Notes under the pieces: model-generated | Database searches by the model: none | What the model saw: the letters and a program-made list of their open reading frames with translations, nothing else | Told to the model about the DNA's origin: nothing | NCBI RefSeq assembly: GCF_026191115.1 | Contig: NZ_JAPHOT010000001.1 | Coordinates: 2,837,001 to 2,901,000, forward strand | Source of the DNA: Legionella sp. PATHC035 | GTDB lineage: Bacteria > Pseudomonadota > Gammaproteobacteria > Legionellales > Legionellaceae | Reading direction: 5' to 3' | DNA: 64,000 bases | Translations under genes and position numbers: made by a program | Part shown: piece after piece, positions 53,505 through 62,779 of the stretch | How the letters are laid out: each line of letters starts with the position of its first letter | How positions within the stretch are numbered: position 1 is the first letter of the stretch

Positions 53505-54392
53505 ATGTTTGATCGCATTTTTGTTAGGGAAACACCTGAGGGTATGGCAAATAGAGCCGCGCGAGCAATTCAAAAAAAAATCATGGAGAATAATGAGAAA
53601 AAAATACCCACTGTTTTGGGACTTGCAACCGGCAGTACTCCTGAACCCGTTTATAAAGAATTAGTGCGTCTGCATCAAGAAGAAAATTTAGATTTTTCAT
53701 TAGTCATTACGTTTAATTTAGATGAATATTTAGGTTTAGAACCAACCCATAAACAATCATATAGTTACTACATGCATCATCATTTTTTTGATCACGTTAA
53801 TATCAAAAAGGAAAATATTCACTTGTTGGATGGAACCGTACCACTTCAACACATGGAACAGCATGCAAAAAAATATGAAGAATTGATGCAAGAGGTCGGT
53901 GGAATAGACATTCAAATTTTAGGATTGGGCGTGAATGGCCATATCGGTTTTAATGAACCTGGCTCTGCATTGGATTCTAGAACACGAGTGATTCAATTAG
54001 ATGATAAAACTCGCGAAGCCAATAAACGTTTTTTTAATACAAAAGATGAAGTCCCGACTCATGCAATAACCATGGGCATTGGAACGATTTTGCAACACAG
54101 CAAAGAGTGTTATTTGTTAGCATCAGGTTCCACAAAAGCAGAGATTATTGCTGCTGTGAATGCGGCTTCTTCACCGAATCAAGATATTCCTGCAACGGCC
54201 TTGTACGCACATAAAAACGTGACCATTATCCTTGATGAAAAAGCTGCGTCTCAGTTACCGTCATCGGTGAAACCCATAAAATCACCCTTGTTATCCCGAA
54301 GTATCTATACTTCCAAGACTTCTGAGAAAACAGAATTACATCCTGTTTTAAATTCAGGCTTTAAGTTTGAGCCAAAAAACTTATTACAATAA
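53505..54392 (+). CDS. nagB: glucosamine-6-phosphate deaminase
   Basis: A 295-residue NagB. LGLATGSTPEPVYKEL (~38-53) binds phosphate, FNLDEYLGL (~72-80) contains the catalytic Asp, and GLGVNGHIGFNEPGS (~142-156) holds the His/Glu relay. It converts GlcN-6-P to fructose-6-P and ammonia. The ~30 residues after the usual end (KTSEKTELHPVLN...) extend beyond E. coli NagB (266). Shine-Dalgarno GGAGA lies before the ATG. The shared gap with nagA should hold both promoters; no clear operator is seen. Confidence 0.94.
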   Translation: MFDRIFVRETPEGMANRAARAIQKKIMENNEKKIPTVLGLATGSTPEPVYKELVRLHQEENLDFSLVITFNLDEYLGLEPTHKQSYSYYMHHHFFDHVNIKKENIHLLDGTVPLQHMEQHAKKYEELMQEVGGIDIQILGLGVNGHIGFNEPGSALDSRTRVIQLDDKTREANKRFFNTKDEVPTHAITMGIGTILQHSKECYLLASGSTKAEIIAAVNAASSPNQDIPATALYAHKNVTIILDEKAASQLPSSVKPIKSPLLSRSIYTSKTSEKTELHPVLNSGFKFEPKNLLQ

Positions 54393-54430
54393 TTCGAATT
54401 TAAGAGCAAACCTATTTTAGGGGCTAAATT

Positions 54431-54458
54431 ACTGTCATTCCGCTATGCGAATGACAGT
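54431..54458. terminator. strong hairpin after nagB
   Basis: Perfect 10-base stem ACTGTCATTC/GAATGACAGT with loop CGCTATGC, 39 bases after the nagB stop. No T-run follows, so it is either a weak terminator or a dispersed GTCATTC palindrome. Confidence 0.5.
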
Positions 54459-54637
54459 ATCAATAATAGGGGGTATTAACAGTTCGATAAATTGCTCAGG
54501 AAAAGTGATGAAATCTCAAAGCAAACGCACGACTAAATAAGTATCTTCATTTATTGAGGGATAAATGCTTTAAAATTCATACCTTATTTTTCAAAGTGAT
54601 CTACTATTTATATAAGTAGTGATACTTGGAGAAAAGA

Positions 54638-55579
54638 ATGCCTACTGCTGCCGAAAACGTAGAGGAAGCAATTAAAAAGAGAGACAAACTGCAAAAAATC
54701 TATGAAAATCAAGTCGTTAAGAATTCTCATGAGCAAAAAATGATTCAAGATCTTTATGCTACTTTAAGTCCCTCTTCTAAACGTGAAAATATAGAGAAGT
54801 TCAGACAAGAAATGGAGCTTTCCAATACCGCTGCTCATGACACGTACTTGGCTAAATTGGAATTAAATGAAGCTAAAATTAATGTAGCCGAAGCAGAATA
54901 TAAAAAAGCGGCAGAAGACTTGGATATTCAAAGAGATCAGCTGGCGAAAGAAGGCAAGCTTACTGATGAAAAATCGAATGAATTGAATCAAAAGCGTGAA
55001 GAGGCTCATCAAAAATATAAGGAAACAAAAGAACTCCTCGAGGCAGACAGTCAAAAAGCCTATGATTCATATGCACAGACTCATAAAGATAATACGGAAA
55101 AATATACTGCTCTTATCAATCCCGAACCCGAAATGACTTTATCCGCACCGGGCAAAACTCAGACCACCCCAACAGTGGTTACCCCATTACCGTCTACCCC
55201 CAAGAAAGATGTGACTGTGGCAAGTCCGTTAAGTGAGGCGATTTTTAAGAAATTTCAGGATATCTTTAAAGACGATCCATGGTACAAAAATAATCCATCG
55301 AAACAAGGTGAAGATGGCAAACTTAATTTATCCTTTAAATCCGAATCGGATATGAACTCATTTTTTCAAAAAATGGCTGCAGAGCAGAAGGATTCTAGCT
55401 TTCTTATAGTTGATTCAAAAACCAACCAAGTGATGGGATACGGAGATAAAGGAAAACTATATCATGCCAACGGAGAGGAATTTAAGTCTGGGGACAAAAT
55501 GAAACCTGGGGGTACAGCGCTTGATTCATTTAAAATACCGGAGCCGAAAGAACCCACACAAAGCCAGACTTTATCCTAA
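54638..55579 (+). CDS. coiled-coil effector-like protein
   Basis: A 313-residue hydrophilic protein. Residues ~5-155 are one long charged coiled coil (KKRDKLQKIYENQVVKN, ELNEAKINVAEAEYKKA). A Pro/Thr-rich linker follows (PGKTQTTPTVVTPLPSTP, ~176-194), then a ~100-residue compact domain with FKDDPWYKNNPS and LIVDSKTNQVMGYGDKGKLY. The tail EPKEPTQSQTLS is Glu/Ser/Gln-rich like Dot/Icm signals (inference). The ATG at 54638 has GGAG upstream; an in-frame TTG at 54626 is unlikely. No family recognised. Confidence 0.68.
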   Translation: MPTAAENVEEAIKKRDKLQKIYENQVVKNSHEQKMIQDLYATLSPSSKRENIEKFRQEMELSNTAAHDTYLAKLELNEAKINVAEAEYKKAAEDLDIQRDQLAKEGKLTDEKSNELNQKREEAHQKYKETKELLEADSQKAYDSYAQTHKDNTEKYTALINPEPEMTLSAPGKTQTTPTVVTPLPSTPKKDVTVASPLSEAIFKKFQDIFKDDPWYKNNPSKQGEDGKLNLSFKSESDMNSFFQKMAAEQKDSSFLIVDSKTNQVMGYGDKGKLYHANGEEFKSGDKMKPGGTALDSFKIPEPKEPTQSQTLS

Positions 55580-55652
55580 TCAACAAGAGATAAAAGTAGT
55601 TTTTAAACCATGCTATTGTTAGGGGCTGTTGACATCTAACCAGCTCCCCGCG

Positions 55653-55673
55653 TGCCGCGGCTTGACCGCGGCA
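55653..55673. repeat. GC-rich perfect hairpin
   Basis: TGCCGCGG, loop CTTGA, CCGCGGCA. It is GC-rich in an AT-rich region and lies between convergent genes. Dispersed palindrome type; it could block read-through. Confidence 0.6.
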
Positions 55674-55690
55674 TCCAGTAGATGGAAATG

Positions 55691-57325
55691 TCAAAAGGCC
55701 CTAGTAAATTGCATTTGCTCTTTGTCTCCAGCGCCTTTTTCCTCGTGGTCATCGGTCATTTTTTTATCATTCGGCTCCCTCGTAGCTAAACTCAAATCGT
55801 CACACTTATTCTTCTGGCCATACATGTGACAATAAGCATCAACCTCACCTTTGATAAGAGCTTCTAAGCGTGATTTGTAGAACTCTTTTTCATTAAGAGA
55901 AGCAATTTTTCCAATAATTTGTTTTAGAAGAAGAGGGGGAATAAAAGTTTGATTTACGCAATTAAGTCGAGGAAGCGCCTCATTCTGCAATAAATTTGTG
56001 AATAGGCATTCAGAAAGAAGTTCATAAGCATCTTTTGCTGTTGACCGAGAAATAGGATGTTTCATGAAAAAACTATAATGCTCCTGGCGCCATGCTCGAA
56101 AGACCAATCGTGCTAACTTATCACAATATTCTTTAGCTTGATCTATTGAGGGCTCTTCAAATACCAACTGTTGTCTGTGGCTATCGATAAACAAGTTAAT
56201 TAATTGGAATTTCATACTTTTTTCAAGGTTAATAAATGCGGCATGGTTCAAAAGATGCTCGGTTAATTTGAAACGCAACTCCTCAGGTAAAAGAAAAAAT
56301 AATTTATCATCTCTCCACAAACATTCCATAGCATCAAACAAGTGCATTAAATGCGCATTAAATTGTTTGATTAATCTAGTTAATTCCTCAATCTCTTTAT
56401 CATTTGGATCATAAGAATCAGCCAGACGTCTCATCAGATCCTGCTTATGTTGTTTCAGAAAAACGCTCAGTGTTTCACGCGTAAATAGCCTGGAATCATT
56501 TGTAAGTAAAAAGGATCGAACGAAAAAATTATACATAAATCGTTCTATTAAGGTCTTATCCTTTTCTTGAAGCAATGTAACAAGAAAAGGGTCATCGTCT
56601 TCTCTGGTGTCTAAAAAACATTGCAGCTCTATATCAGCAAGTTTTCTTGATTCCATAATTGAAAATAGAATGTTCCACTTTCTTAAGTCAACTAACTTAG
56701 GTGCTAATCTATTCAGTACTGAAGTACCTTCATGCAATCTCGCTTCTGGAATGGCATTAAGATTAGCGTCAGGGAATTTCTTGAGTATGGCTTCGATAAC
56801 ATCCCATTTTAACTTATCAGCAGCCTGCCACATTAACGTAGCACCCTTATTGGGTCCCTTTTCTGGAGCGCTATTGATAATTCTTACATCAGAAAACTTG
56901 TTCAGTATTTTCAAAATGATATCCCAGCGTGCGTATGCTACCATTTTTGAAAGGAGGGTCTTTTCCTCATCATCTAAATACAACTCGTGGCGAGGAAAAG
57001 CTAGTCCTTCCTCCTCCAGATAGTCAAAAATCTGTAATGCCTTTGGCGTCTTTAATGCAAAATGCCATAAAGAAGGCTTATCTTTAGGATCATAATTTAG
57101 TTCAGCACCTAAGCGTACGAGCTCCTTCATGGCTTCAAGGTGTCCCCCCTGGGCTGCTAAAGCCAGTGGAGGGATACCTAATTCCGTATGAAGTTGATTG
57201 GGATCGTGCTTTTGTTGCGTAATTAATTCTTGAATCTGATAAATATTTCCTGCTTTTGCTGCTTCATGTAATAAATTGTTCAAGAGGCACCCCATATATA
57301 GAAATTTTGCGCATTTTACTGCCAT
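55691..57325 (-). CDS. ankyrin-repeat protein, putative effector
   Basis: A 544-residue protein. The N-terminal part has two good ankyrin units: NNLLHEAAKAGNIYQIQELI (~16-35) and IPPLALAAQGGHLEAMKELV (~51-70) with RLGAELNYDPKD. Weaker units follow to about 210 (MVAYARWDIILKIL, LMWQAADKLKWDVIEAIL). The rest is helical and lacks a recognised domain. The C-terminus is Glu/Lys/Asp-rich (TDDHEEKGAGDKEQ), typical for Dot/Icm substrates (inference). An in-frame ATG at 57295, right before the first ankyrin helix, is an equally good start. Confidence 0.8.
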   Translation of the reverse strand: MAVKCAKFLYMGCLLNNLLHEAAKAGNIYQIQELITQQKHDPNQLHTELGIPPLALAAQGGHLEAMKELVRLGAELNYDPKDKPSLWHFALKTPKALQIFDYLEEEGLAFPRHELYLDDEEKTLLSKMVAYARWDIILKILNKFSDVRIINSAPEKGPNKGATLMWQAADKLKWDVIEAILKKFPDANLNAIPEARLHEGTSVLNRLAPKLVDLRKWNILFSIMESRKLADIELQCFLDTREDDDPFLVTLLQEKDKTLIERFMYNFFVRSFLLTNDSRLFTRETLSVFLKQHKQDLMRRLADSYDPNDKEIEELTRLIKQFNAHLMHLFDAMECLWRDDKLFFLLPEELRFKLTEHLLNHAAFINLEKSMKFQLINLFIDSHRQQLVFEEPSIDQAKEYCDKLARLVFRAWRQEHYSFFMKHPISRSTAKDAYELLSECLFTNLLQNEALPRLNCVNQTFIPPLLLKQIIGKIASLNEKEFYKSRLEALIKGEVDAYCHMYGQKNKCDDLSLATREPNDKKMTDDHEEKGAGDKEQMQFTRAF

Positions 57326-57575
57326 ATGATCTATATTTCAACAACTGGATTGGTTTTGTGTCTAAAAAGTCAAATAAAAACCAAAAGCACATGCCTTAAT
57401 ATCTTAGGTTCCGGGTGTCTATTTCGTAAAATTTAGGCGGATTTATAGCTTCCACAATCCGCTAATTACTCCGACCCTAATTGATTGTTATCATTAGGTA
57501 TTGTATTGTTTTCTAGAGTCGCTTGACATTTAACAGCCTCTAACGAGCTGGTTCAAATAAGGAAGTGCATCAATC

Positions 57576-58748
57576 ATGGATGAAGAAGTAACAACAACCT
57601 CCTGGTCTTCCCGATTAAAAGATTCTGTTGCGGATATCCTTATTGGAATTGTGTTGATTGCCGGCGCAATTGTTCTTGTGTTTTGGAACGAAGGACACGC
57701 TTTACATAGGGCACAGTCCTTGGCGCAAGCAGAAAATATTCTCATTCCTATACCCAATGCTCCTATCAATCAGCAAAACAATCTCAAAGTAGTTTATTTG
57801 AGCGGTTTTGCCACCACTAAAGAAAATTTGGTCGATGCTTTATTAGGGATAACAATCAATGCTATTTGCCTTAATCGTAAAGTTGAAATGTATCAATGGC
57901 AGGAAAAAACAGAAACAAGAACGGAATCACTGTCAGGTGGATCTGAAAAAAAAACAAAAACCTATACTTATGATCACACTTGGTCGGAAAGTTTAATTGA
58001 CAGCACTCATTTTGCAAACCCCACAGGACATCAAAACCCAGCCTCTATGCCGGTTAAGTCGCAAGTACAGTATGCGAAAGGAGTGACCGTAGGTGATTTT
58101 TTACTGCCTGATGAGTTGATTAAACAGATTCAGGTCAGTCGACCGGTCAATTTATCTCAGGTCAATAAAGAAAGGCTAAAGGACCAATTAAATAAGCCAG
58201 TTGGGCTAAGCAGGGACAATGAATTATATGTCGGACAAGACTCCCAGAATCCCCAGTTGGGTGATCTACGAATTACGCTAGCTGTTGTTGAGCCCCAAAC
58301 TGTCAGTATTATTGCGCAACAAACTGGAAATACTCTTCAAGCATATCGTGCACCCGCAGGGCAAACAGTCATGCTATTATCCACAGGCGAACATTCATCA
58401 GAAGAAATGATTCATCAGGCTCAAGCAGAAAACACGTCACTCGCATGGGGGGTGCGTTTCGTTGCCTTATTTATCCTGATCTGGGGATTTTCTAAGATTG
58501 TGACTCCCTTAGTGATTTTAGCCGATGTACTCCCATTTTTAGGCTCCATTGTAAGATCCAGTAGTGGATTTGCTGCTTTTCTATTAGGGACGAGCGTGTG
58601 GCTCATGGTGACGGCAATCGCTTGGTTTGCTACACGACCGCTTATGTCGGTTAGTTTAATTGTGATTGCAGTTGTTGGTGGCTATATCATGATCCAATTG
58701 AAAACAAAAAGTTCTTCTGTTCCTGTCACAAAAACGCCCCATAATTAG
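57576..58748 (+). CDS. TMEM43/LUMA-family membrane protein
   Basis: A 390-residue protein. One membrane helix near the N-terminus (VADILIGIVLIAGAIVLVFW, ~18-37) is followed by NEGHALHRAQSLAQ, the family signature after the helix. A large non-membrane domain (~45-285) follows, with YQWQEKTETRTES and TYDHTWSESLIDSTHF. Three helices lie at the C-terminus (~291-375). TMEM43 proteins sit in the nuclear envelope in animals, and bacterial members are of unknown function. Shine-Dalgarno AAGGAA lies before the ATG. It is convergent with a small orphan. Confidence 0.85.
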   Translation: MDEEVTTTSWSSRLKDSVADILIGIVLIAGAIVLVFWNEGHALHRAQSLAQAENILIPIPNAPINQQNNLKVVYLSGFATTKENLVDALLGITINAICLNRKVEMYQWQEKTETRTESLSGGSEKKTKTYTYDHTWSESLIDSTHFANPTGHQNPASMPVKSQVQYAKGVTVGDFLLPDELIKQIQVSRPVNLSQVNKERLKDQLNKPVGLSRDNELYVGQDSQNPQLGDLRITLAVVEPQTVSIIAQQTGNTLQAYRAPAGQTVMLLSTGEHSSEEMIHQAQAENTSLAWGVRFVALFILIWGFSKIVTPLVILADVLPFLGSIVRSSSGFAAFLLGTSVWLMVTAIAWFATRPLMSVSLIVIAVVGGYIMIQLKTKSSSVPVTKTPHN

Positions 58749-58749
58749 C

Positions 58750-59082
58750 TTATTTATCAGTTGATGAAGCGAATGAACTAGGAAAATCGTGATCTTGAGA
58801 CATCGTGTCATCATGCTTTGTGTCTTTATCCACGGTAACGTGTGCTTTTCGATGAAATAACGGATTGAAATGAATGATTTCGGGCTCAAAAGCTCTCTTT
58901 TCTATAACGACCGATTTGTGATCTGGATCCTGCGATAAGATATTGTAGCTGTGATTTATTCGCGCTTTTCCTTTGTCTGAATTCAGTCGATGTGCAAGGC
59001 TGTTTATTGCCTGCTCGGCACCGTTTATTATTTTTTCGGAACCGTCATATTTTGAACACCATTTGGCGTCCATTCTTTTCAT
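58750..59082 (-). CDS. small orphan protein
   Basis: A ~110-residue hydrophilic protein starting KRMDAKWCSKYDGSEKI and containing AEQAINSLAHRLNSDKGKAR. It ends Asp/Ser-rich. I do not recognise it. The longer in-frame start at 59121 would include 13 residues encoded by a dispersed hairpin (59098-59117), so the ATG at 59082 is preferred. It is convergent with the TMEM43-like gene and nearly touches it. Confidence 0.55.
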   Translation of the reverse strand: MKRMDAKWCSKYDGSEKIINGAEQAINSLAHRLNSDKGKARINHSYNILSQDPDHKSVVIEKRAFEPEIIHFNPLFHRKAHVTVDKDTKHDDTMSQDHDFPSSFASSTDK

Positions 59083-59097
59083 CGCGTATCCATTGTC

Positions 59098-59117
59098 ATC
59101 CCTGCGAAGGCAGGGAT
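59098..59117. repeat. ATCCCTGC/GCAGGGAT hairpin
   Basis: Perfect 8-base arms with loop GAAG, preceded by TGTC and followed by TC. A widespread dispersed palindrome; it lies just upstream of the small orphan gene. Confidence 0.65.
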
Positions 59118-59235
59118 TCATTCATGAAGGTGGCTGAGTGCACCAAAGAGTAATGCATTTGTGTTGAGCGCACCAACGCCCCCCAAAAAGCGCTCGATTC
59201 CTTAAGGCCCAGCCAGAGAGCGTGTGTTTTTTCAG

Positions 59236-60534
59236 TTAGACATCAACAAGCGCGGTCTGTTTCTCAGATTCTACATTCATTGGGTTCTCAGCCGTTTTCT
59301 GAATTAAATAAACCAATAGTGCGCCCAAAAGAGCACAGATTGGTATCAGCAGTAGGGCATGATGGTAGGATTGAAGGCTGTATTGTCTTAATCCATTTGC
59401 GCCAACGCCACCCTCCCAGTAAGAGTCCATAATTTTACCGATTAAAGTGTGGAAAAATGACCCACCGAACATATTGATACAATTTAGAAAAGCGATGGTT
59501 ATTCCTAAATGGGTCTTGGACACAAGGGTAGATCCTGCTGCAAAGACAATTACTTGATAACAGCACATGAGTCCAACCGTAAAGAAAAGCGCGCTAAGTA
59601 TCCACCAATTGCTTAAATTCTCAGTAAGAAGGAGCAAAAAAGCCAGGGCTAAGCCGAAGCCACACATTCTTATTACAGTGTAATTCCCTAATTTTTTGCT
59701 AAGCATAGCAAGTACTGGTCCGCCAAATAACATACCTACGAAAATAAAAGAGACGAGTAGGGCTGCATCCGATTTAGTAAAACCATAGGCGGTAATTAAA
59801 TAGGGGACTCCCCACACATCAGCAAAACCTTCCAGCGCACCAACCATTAACAAATTAACCAAGGCAAGAACCCATAATCTTTTTAAAGTGAATAAAACAG
59901 CTAAGTGGGAGCTGCTTATGTTGCTCGATTTTATAGTTTTAAGATTTTTTGGCGTACGCAAGATTAAGAACGTTGAAAATCCTACACCTATAGAGCATAG
60001 AGCTAAGATTAATCCAATATGCTGGCCACCGTAGGTCGAGATCAATTGATTTAGTGGTTTGCCACCATAGATTGCTCCTAAAAGTCCCACACTAAAAGAA
60101 AAACCGATCATGTGCGAATATTGATTGCTACTAAACCATTCAGAAACTACTTTGGATACACCTAAAAAACCAACAGCCGAAGCAGCTCCAATTAAAAATC
60201 TGCTGAATAATGCTAAGTGAAAATTATTGGTGGAGGTAAAAAGTAGGGCGCCTAGGCCGCAAAGGAGGGCAAAGATAAAAACTATGATTCTGGCACCAAA
60301 TTTATCTAACAACAGCGCCATAGGGATTTGCATTCCTGCATATCCATAATAATAAAATGCTGCCAAGAAACCGAAACTGGATGCATCGATTGAAAATTGA
60401 GCCATGATTTCTTGCATCATTAATCCTGGCCACAGGCGCAATATAAATTGAAGAGCAAAAAAAGAAAGTGGGAAAAGCCACATAACAAAAGGCAATAAAT
60501 TGTTTCTTAAGCTAAAAGTATTCGTTTGAGTCAC
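59236..60534 (-). CDS. MFS transporter (possible Pht-like nutrient transporter)
   Basis: A 432-residue, 12-helix transporter starting at GTG with a strong Shine-Dalgarno GGAGGG. PLSFFALQFILRLWPGLMMQ lies in helix 1, MALLLDKFGARIIVFIFALL in loop 2-3 and SRFLIGAASAVGFLGVSK in helix 4. The overall order resembles Legionella phagosomal transporters (Pht) that import amino acids or nucleosides, but the assignment to that subfamily is by eye. It is alone on its strand. Confidence 0.8.
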   Translation of the reverse strand: MTQTNTFSLRNNLLPFVMWLFPLSFFALQFILRLWPGLMMQEIMAQFSIDASSFGFLAAFYYYGYAGMQIPMALLLDKFGARIIVFIFALLCGLGALLFTSTNNFHLALFSRFLIGAASAVGFLGVSKVVSEWFSSNQYSHMIGFSFSVGLLGAIYGGKPLNQLISTYGGQHIGLILALCSIGVGFSTFLILRTPKNLKTIKSSNISSSHLAVLFTLKRLWVLALVNLLMVGALEGFADVWGVPYLITAYGFTKSDAALLVSFIFVGMLFGGPVLAMLSKKLGNYTVIRMCGFGLALAFLLLLTENLSNWWILSALFFTVGLMCCYQVIVFAAGSTLVSKTHLGITIAFLNCINMFGGSFFHTLIGKIMDSYWEGGVGANGLRQYSLQSYHHALLLIPICALLGALLVYLIQKTAENPMNVESEKQTALVDV

Positions 60535-61099
60535 AGTACCCTCCAGTTTTCAAAATCAGTTATTTCTGAAATCCCGATACTTCCTCCCTAGAGAGGTTCG
60601 GGACAAGAAATAGCTGACCGCTCTAGGGTAAAGAGGGCAAAATAATAATAATCGTTTCGAAAGAGATTGCTGAAGGTAACGAATCAGGGCATGGCAGTGC
60701 TTGTGCAGTGAACACTGCAGGGAGCGTATTGCTTTGGTTACTATGGCAATGATTCATATTGAGTAAGATTGGTTAAATTTTATCTATTATTTGCTTAACA
60801 TATCAAATTAGACTTGATGCTGTCAATTTAATTTTTTGCAGCTGTACTGTTCCCATCTCATGAAACGAAGCAATCTCTTTATTTCCTTGTTTCCATCATT
60901 CCCCGTTGCCCTGGAATGACGGAAATGGAGGAAAAGGTATCTTGAGGGAGGATGAGGATATTGATTAGGGCTAAATGAACCCAAACCCCAGCTCTTCTTC
61001 CGCTGGCGACAGCGGGAATTTTTTTAATGACAGCCAAGGTTAACCCACATTCCAAATTAAGTACTAAAATTAGCATATGGAGATAAAAAACTGACTGAT
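60535..61099. other. 565-base intergenic region
   Basis: The region between divergent genes. It contains an imperfect palindrome TTTCCATCATTCC / GGAATGACGGAAA near 60888-60928 and a terminator-like hairpin at 60998-61025. No gene is supported. Confidence 0.45.
60998..61025 (+). terminator. terminator-like hairpin
   Basis: TTCCGCTG, loop GCGA, CAGCGGGAA with one bulged base, followed by seven Ts. On the plus strand it lies upstream of the gene at 61100, where it could terminate or attenuate transcription entering that gene. No plus-strand gene ends close to it. Confidence 0.45.
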
Positions 61100-62746
61100 A
61101 TGGATATAAATTACAAACTCGCAAAGACTTCAATTGTCTTTAAAGATTACGTGAACAAGTATGCTTATATAGGATTATGCATTTCGGTGAGTAGCATCAT
61201 TATTGCATCACTTGTTGTGTCATACCAAATAACAGGATTTATCAACCTAAATGGTTTTGTTCGAGCTCAAACAACCAATCCTGCCATTTGGGTTCTTGAT
61301 CTAAGCCCATTTCTTTTCGCTTATTGGGGGCAGTCGTTTTGCTATGGGTTGGCCAATACGGCAGAAACACTAGTTGCTGATAAAACTCAGGAACTTCTTT
61401 ATAAAAGTGGCGATCTGGAAGCAAAACTAAAATATGAAAGCGAACATGATTTTTTTACTCAGCTGCCTAATTCCCTACTTTTTCACGAGCAAACTAAACA
61501 AGCCATTCATAAGATTGAAACCCCGAATGAGTTGGCAGTTATTTTGTTAAAATTGAATGATTTTAAATCAATTCATAACAATTTTGGTAATTTTAATGCC
61601 AATAGTGTCTTAATCCAGTTCGTAAAAAAATTAAAAGATATGTTGCTTTCTCCTTTTATGCTCGAGGCTACTATGGGTATTAATAGCGTGGCGCGAATGG
61701 AGGGTGATGAATTTGCATTGTTATTGCCCAGGTTGAATAAAGAGATTAATTGGGACAAACTGCTGAATGCCATTATAGAAGCAACTACGCTTGATATTGT
61801 AGTGGACAATATTCATATAAACATCTCAACCACGGCAGGTGCTGCTGTGTATCCCCATGATGGGAATGACGAAGTCACATTAGTGAGTCATGCTCGGACA
61901 GCAGTTTTTCATGCAAGAAAAAAGGACAAACCTTTCGCTCTCTATCATCCCAATATGGAGGAGGATTTCACTACCAACCGAATGGTGATGAATGGTTTAA
62001 AAAAATCAATAGAAAATCAAGAGATGAAGATTTATTTTCAACCCACAGTGGAACTGGCAACGGGTAAAATCATAGGTGCTGAGGCTATGGTCAGCTTTGT
62101 ACATGAAAAATATGGATTAATGAGTTTGGAAAAATTTATTTCCCTAATTGAGGGCTCCAGTTTAAGCCAACAATTAACCTCGTTTATGTTAACCCATGTC
62201 ACCAAACAATTAGCGCTTTGGCATAATGCGGGACATAAAATTTTTGCATCAGTTAATTTATCCGTTCAAGACGCGATTGATAAAAAATTACCTGTTTTTA
62301 TAAAGAAGTTGCTTGATGAAAATAAAATTTCTCCTGAGTATTTGATCCTCGAATTTAATGAACGTGCTTGTTTAGCAGATCAAGCAAAATCAAAAGATGT
62401 ATTAAACCAAATAAGTCACCTGGGCGTTAAAATAGCAATACATGATTTCTGCAGTGGTTATGCTTCCTTTATTTATCTGGTCAATTTTCCTATTAATGAA
62501 ATAAAAATCGAGAAATCTCTTATTTTGAACATGGTCAAAGATAAGAAGAAGGCTAAAATTGTCGAAGCGATTATTAATCTGGCTAAAACCTTTGAGTTAG
62601 AGGTTTTGGCCGATGGGGTAGAAAATCGGGAAATTAGAGAGCAACTCAAACAATATGGTTGTAAGTATGGGCAAGGACTTTATTTTTCTCGTCAAATGAG
62701 TCCTTATGAATTTATGGCTTTGTTAAATTCAGGTATTACAAAATAA
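61100..62746 (+). CDS. membrane-bound degenerate GGDEF-EAL protein
   Basis: A 548-residue protein. Two hydrophobic segments (~22-45 and ~68-90) give a membrane anchor. A GGDEF-like domain (~110-285) follows with EGDEF in place of GGDEF. The EAL-like domain (~300-545) has EAM for EAL and HDFCSGYAS for DDFGTGYSS. The Asn of NLSVQD, the Glu of EFNE, the Lys of IKIEKS and the Glu of DGVEN are kept. Loss of the first Asp of the DDFG pair would normally abolish phosphodiesterase activity, so a c-di-GMP sensor or inactive partner is plausible (inference). No clear Shine-Dalgarno. Single start. Confidence 0.85.
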   Translation: MDINYKLAKTSIVFKDYVNKYAYIGLCISVSSIIIASLVVSYQITGFINLNGFVRAQTTNPAIWVLDLSPFLFAYWGQSFCYGLANTAETLVADKTQELLYKSGDLEAKLKYESEHDFFTQLPNSLLFHEQTKQAIHKIETPNELAVILLKLNDFKSIHNNFGNFNANSVLIQFVKKLKDMLLSPFMLEATMGINSVARMEGDEFALLLPRLNKEINWDKLLNAIIEATTLDIVVDNIHINISTTAGAAVYPHDGNDEVTLVSHARTAVFHARKKDKPFALYHPNMEEDFTTNRMVMNGLKKSIENQEMKIYFQPTVELATGKIIGAEAMVSFVHEKYGLMSLEKFISLIEGSSLSQQLTSFMLTHVTKQLALWHNAGHKIFASVNLSVQDAIDKKLPVFIKKLLDENKISPEYLILEFNERACLADQAKSKDVLNQISHLGVKIAIHDFCSGYASFIYLVNFPINEIKIEKSLILNMVKDKKKAKIVEAIINLAKTFELEVLADGVENREIREQLKQYGCKYGQGLYFSRQMSPYEFMALLNSGITK

Positions 62747-62751
62747 AGAAA

Positions 62752-62779
62752 GTTGAGCTCTTAAGCTCAACATCTCTTA
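62752..62779 (-). terminator. bidirectional hairpin between convergent genes
   Basis: Perfect stem GTTGAGCT/AGCTCAAC with loop CTTA (62752-62771). On the minus strand the following bases are T-rich (TTTCTTTATTTTG), which suits termination of the gene at 62777-63469. On the plus strand the T-run is weak. Confidence 0.65.

Noticed and set aside
58750..59121. Longer N-terminus of the small orphan starting at 59121
   Set aside because: The extra codons are encoded by a dispersed hairpin and the ATG at 59082 gives a protein free of it.
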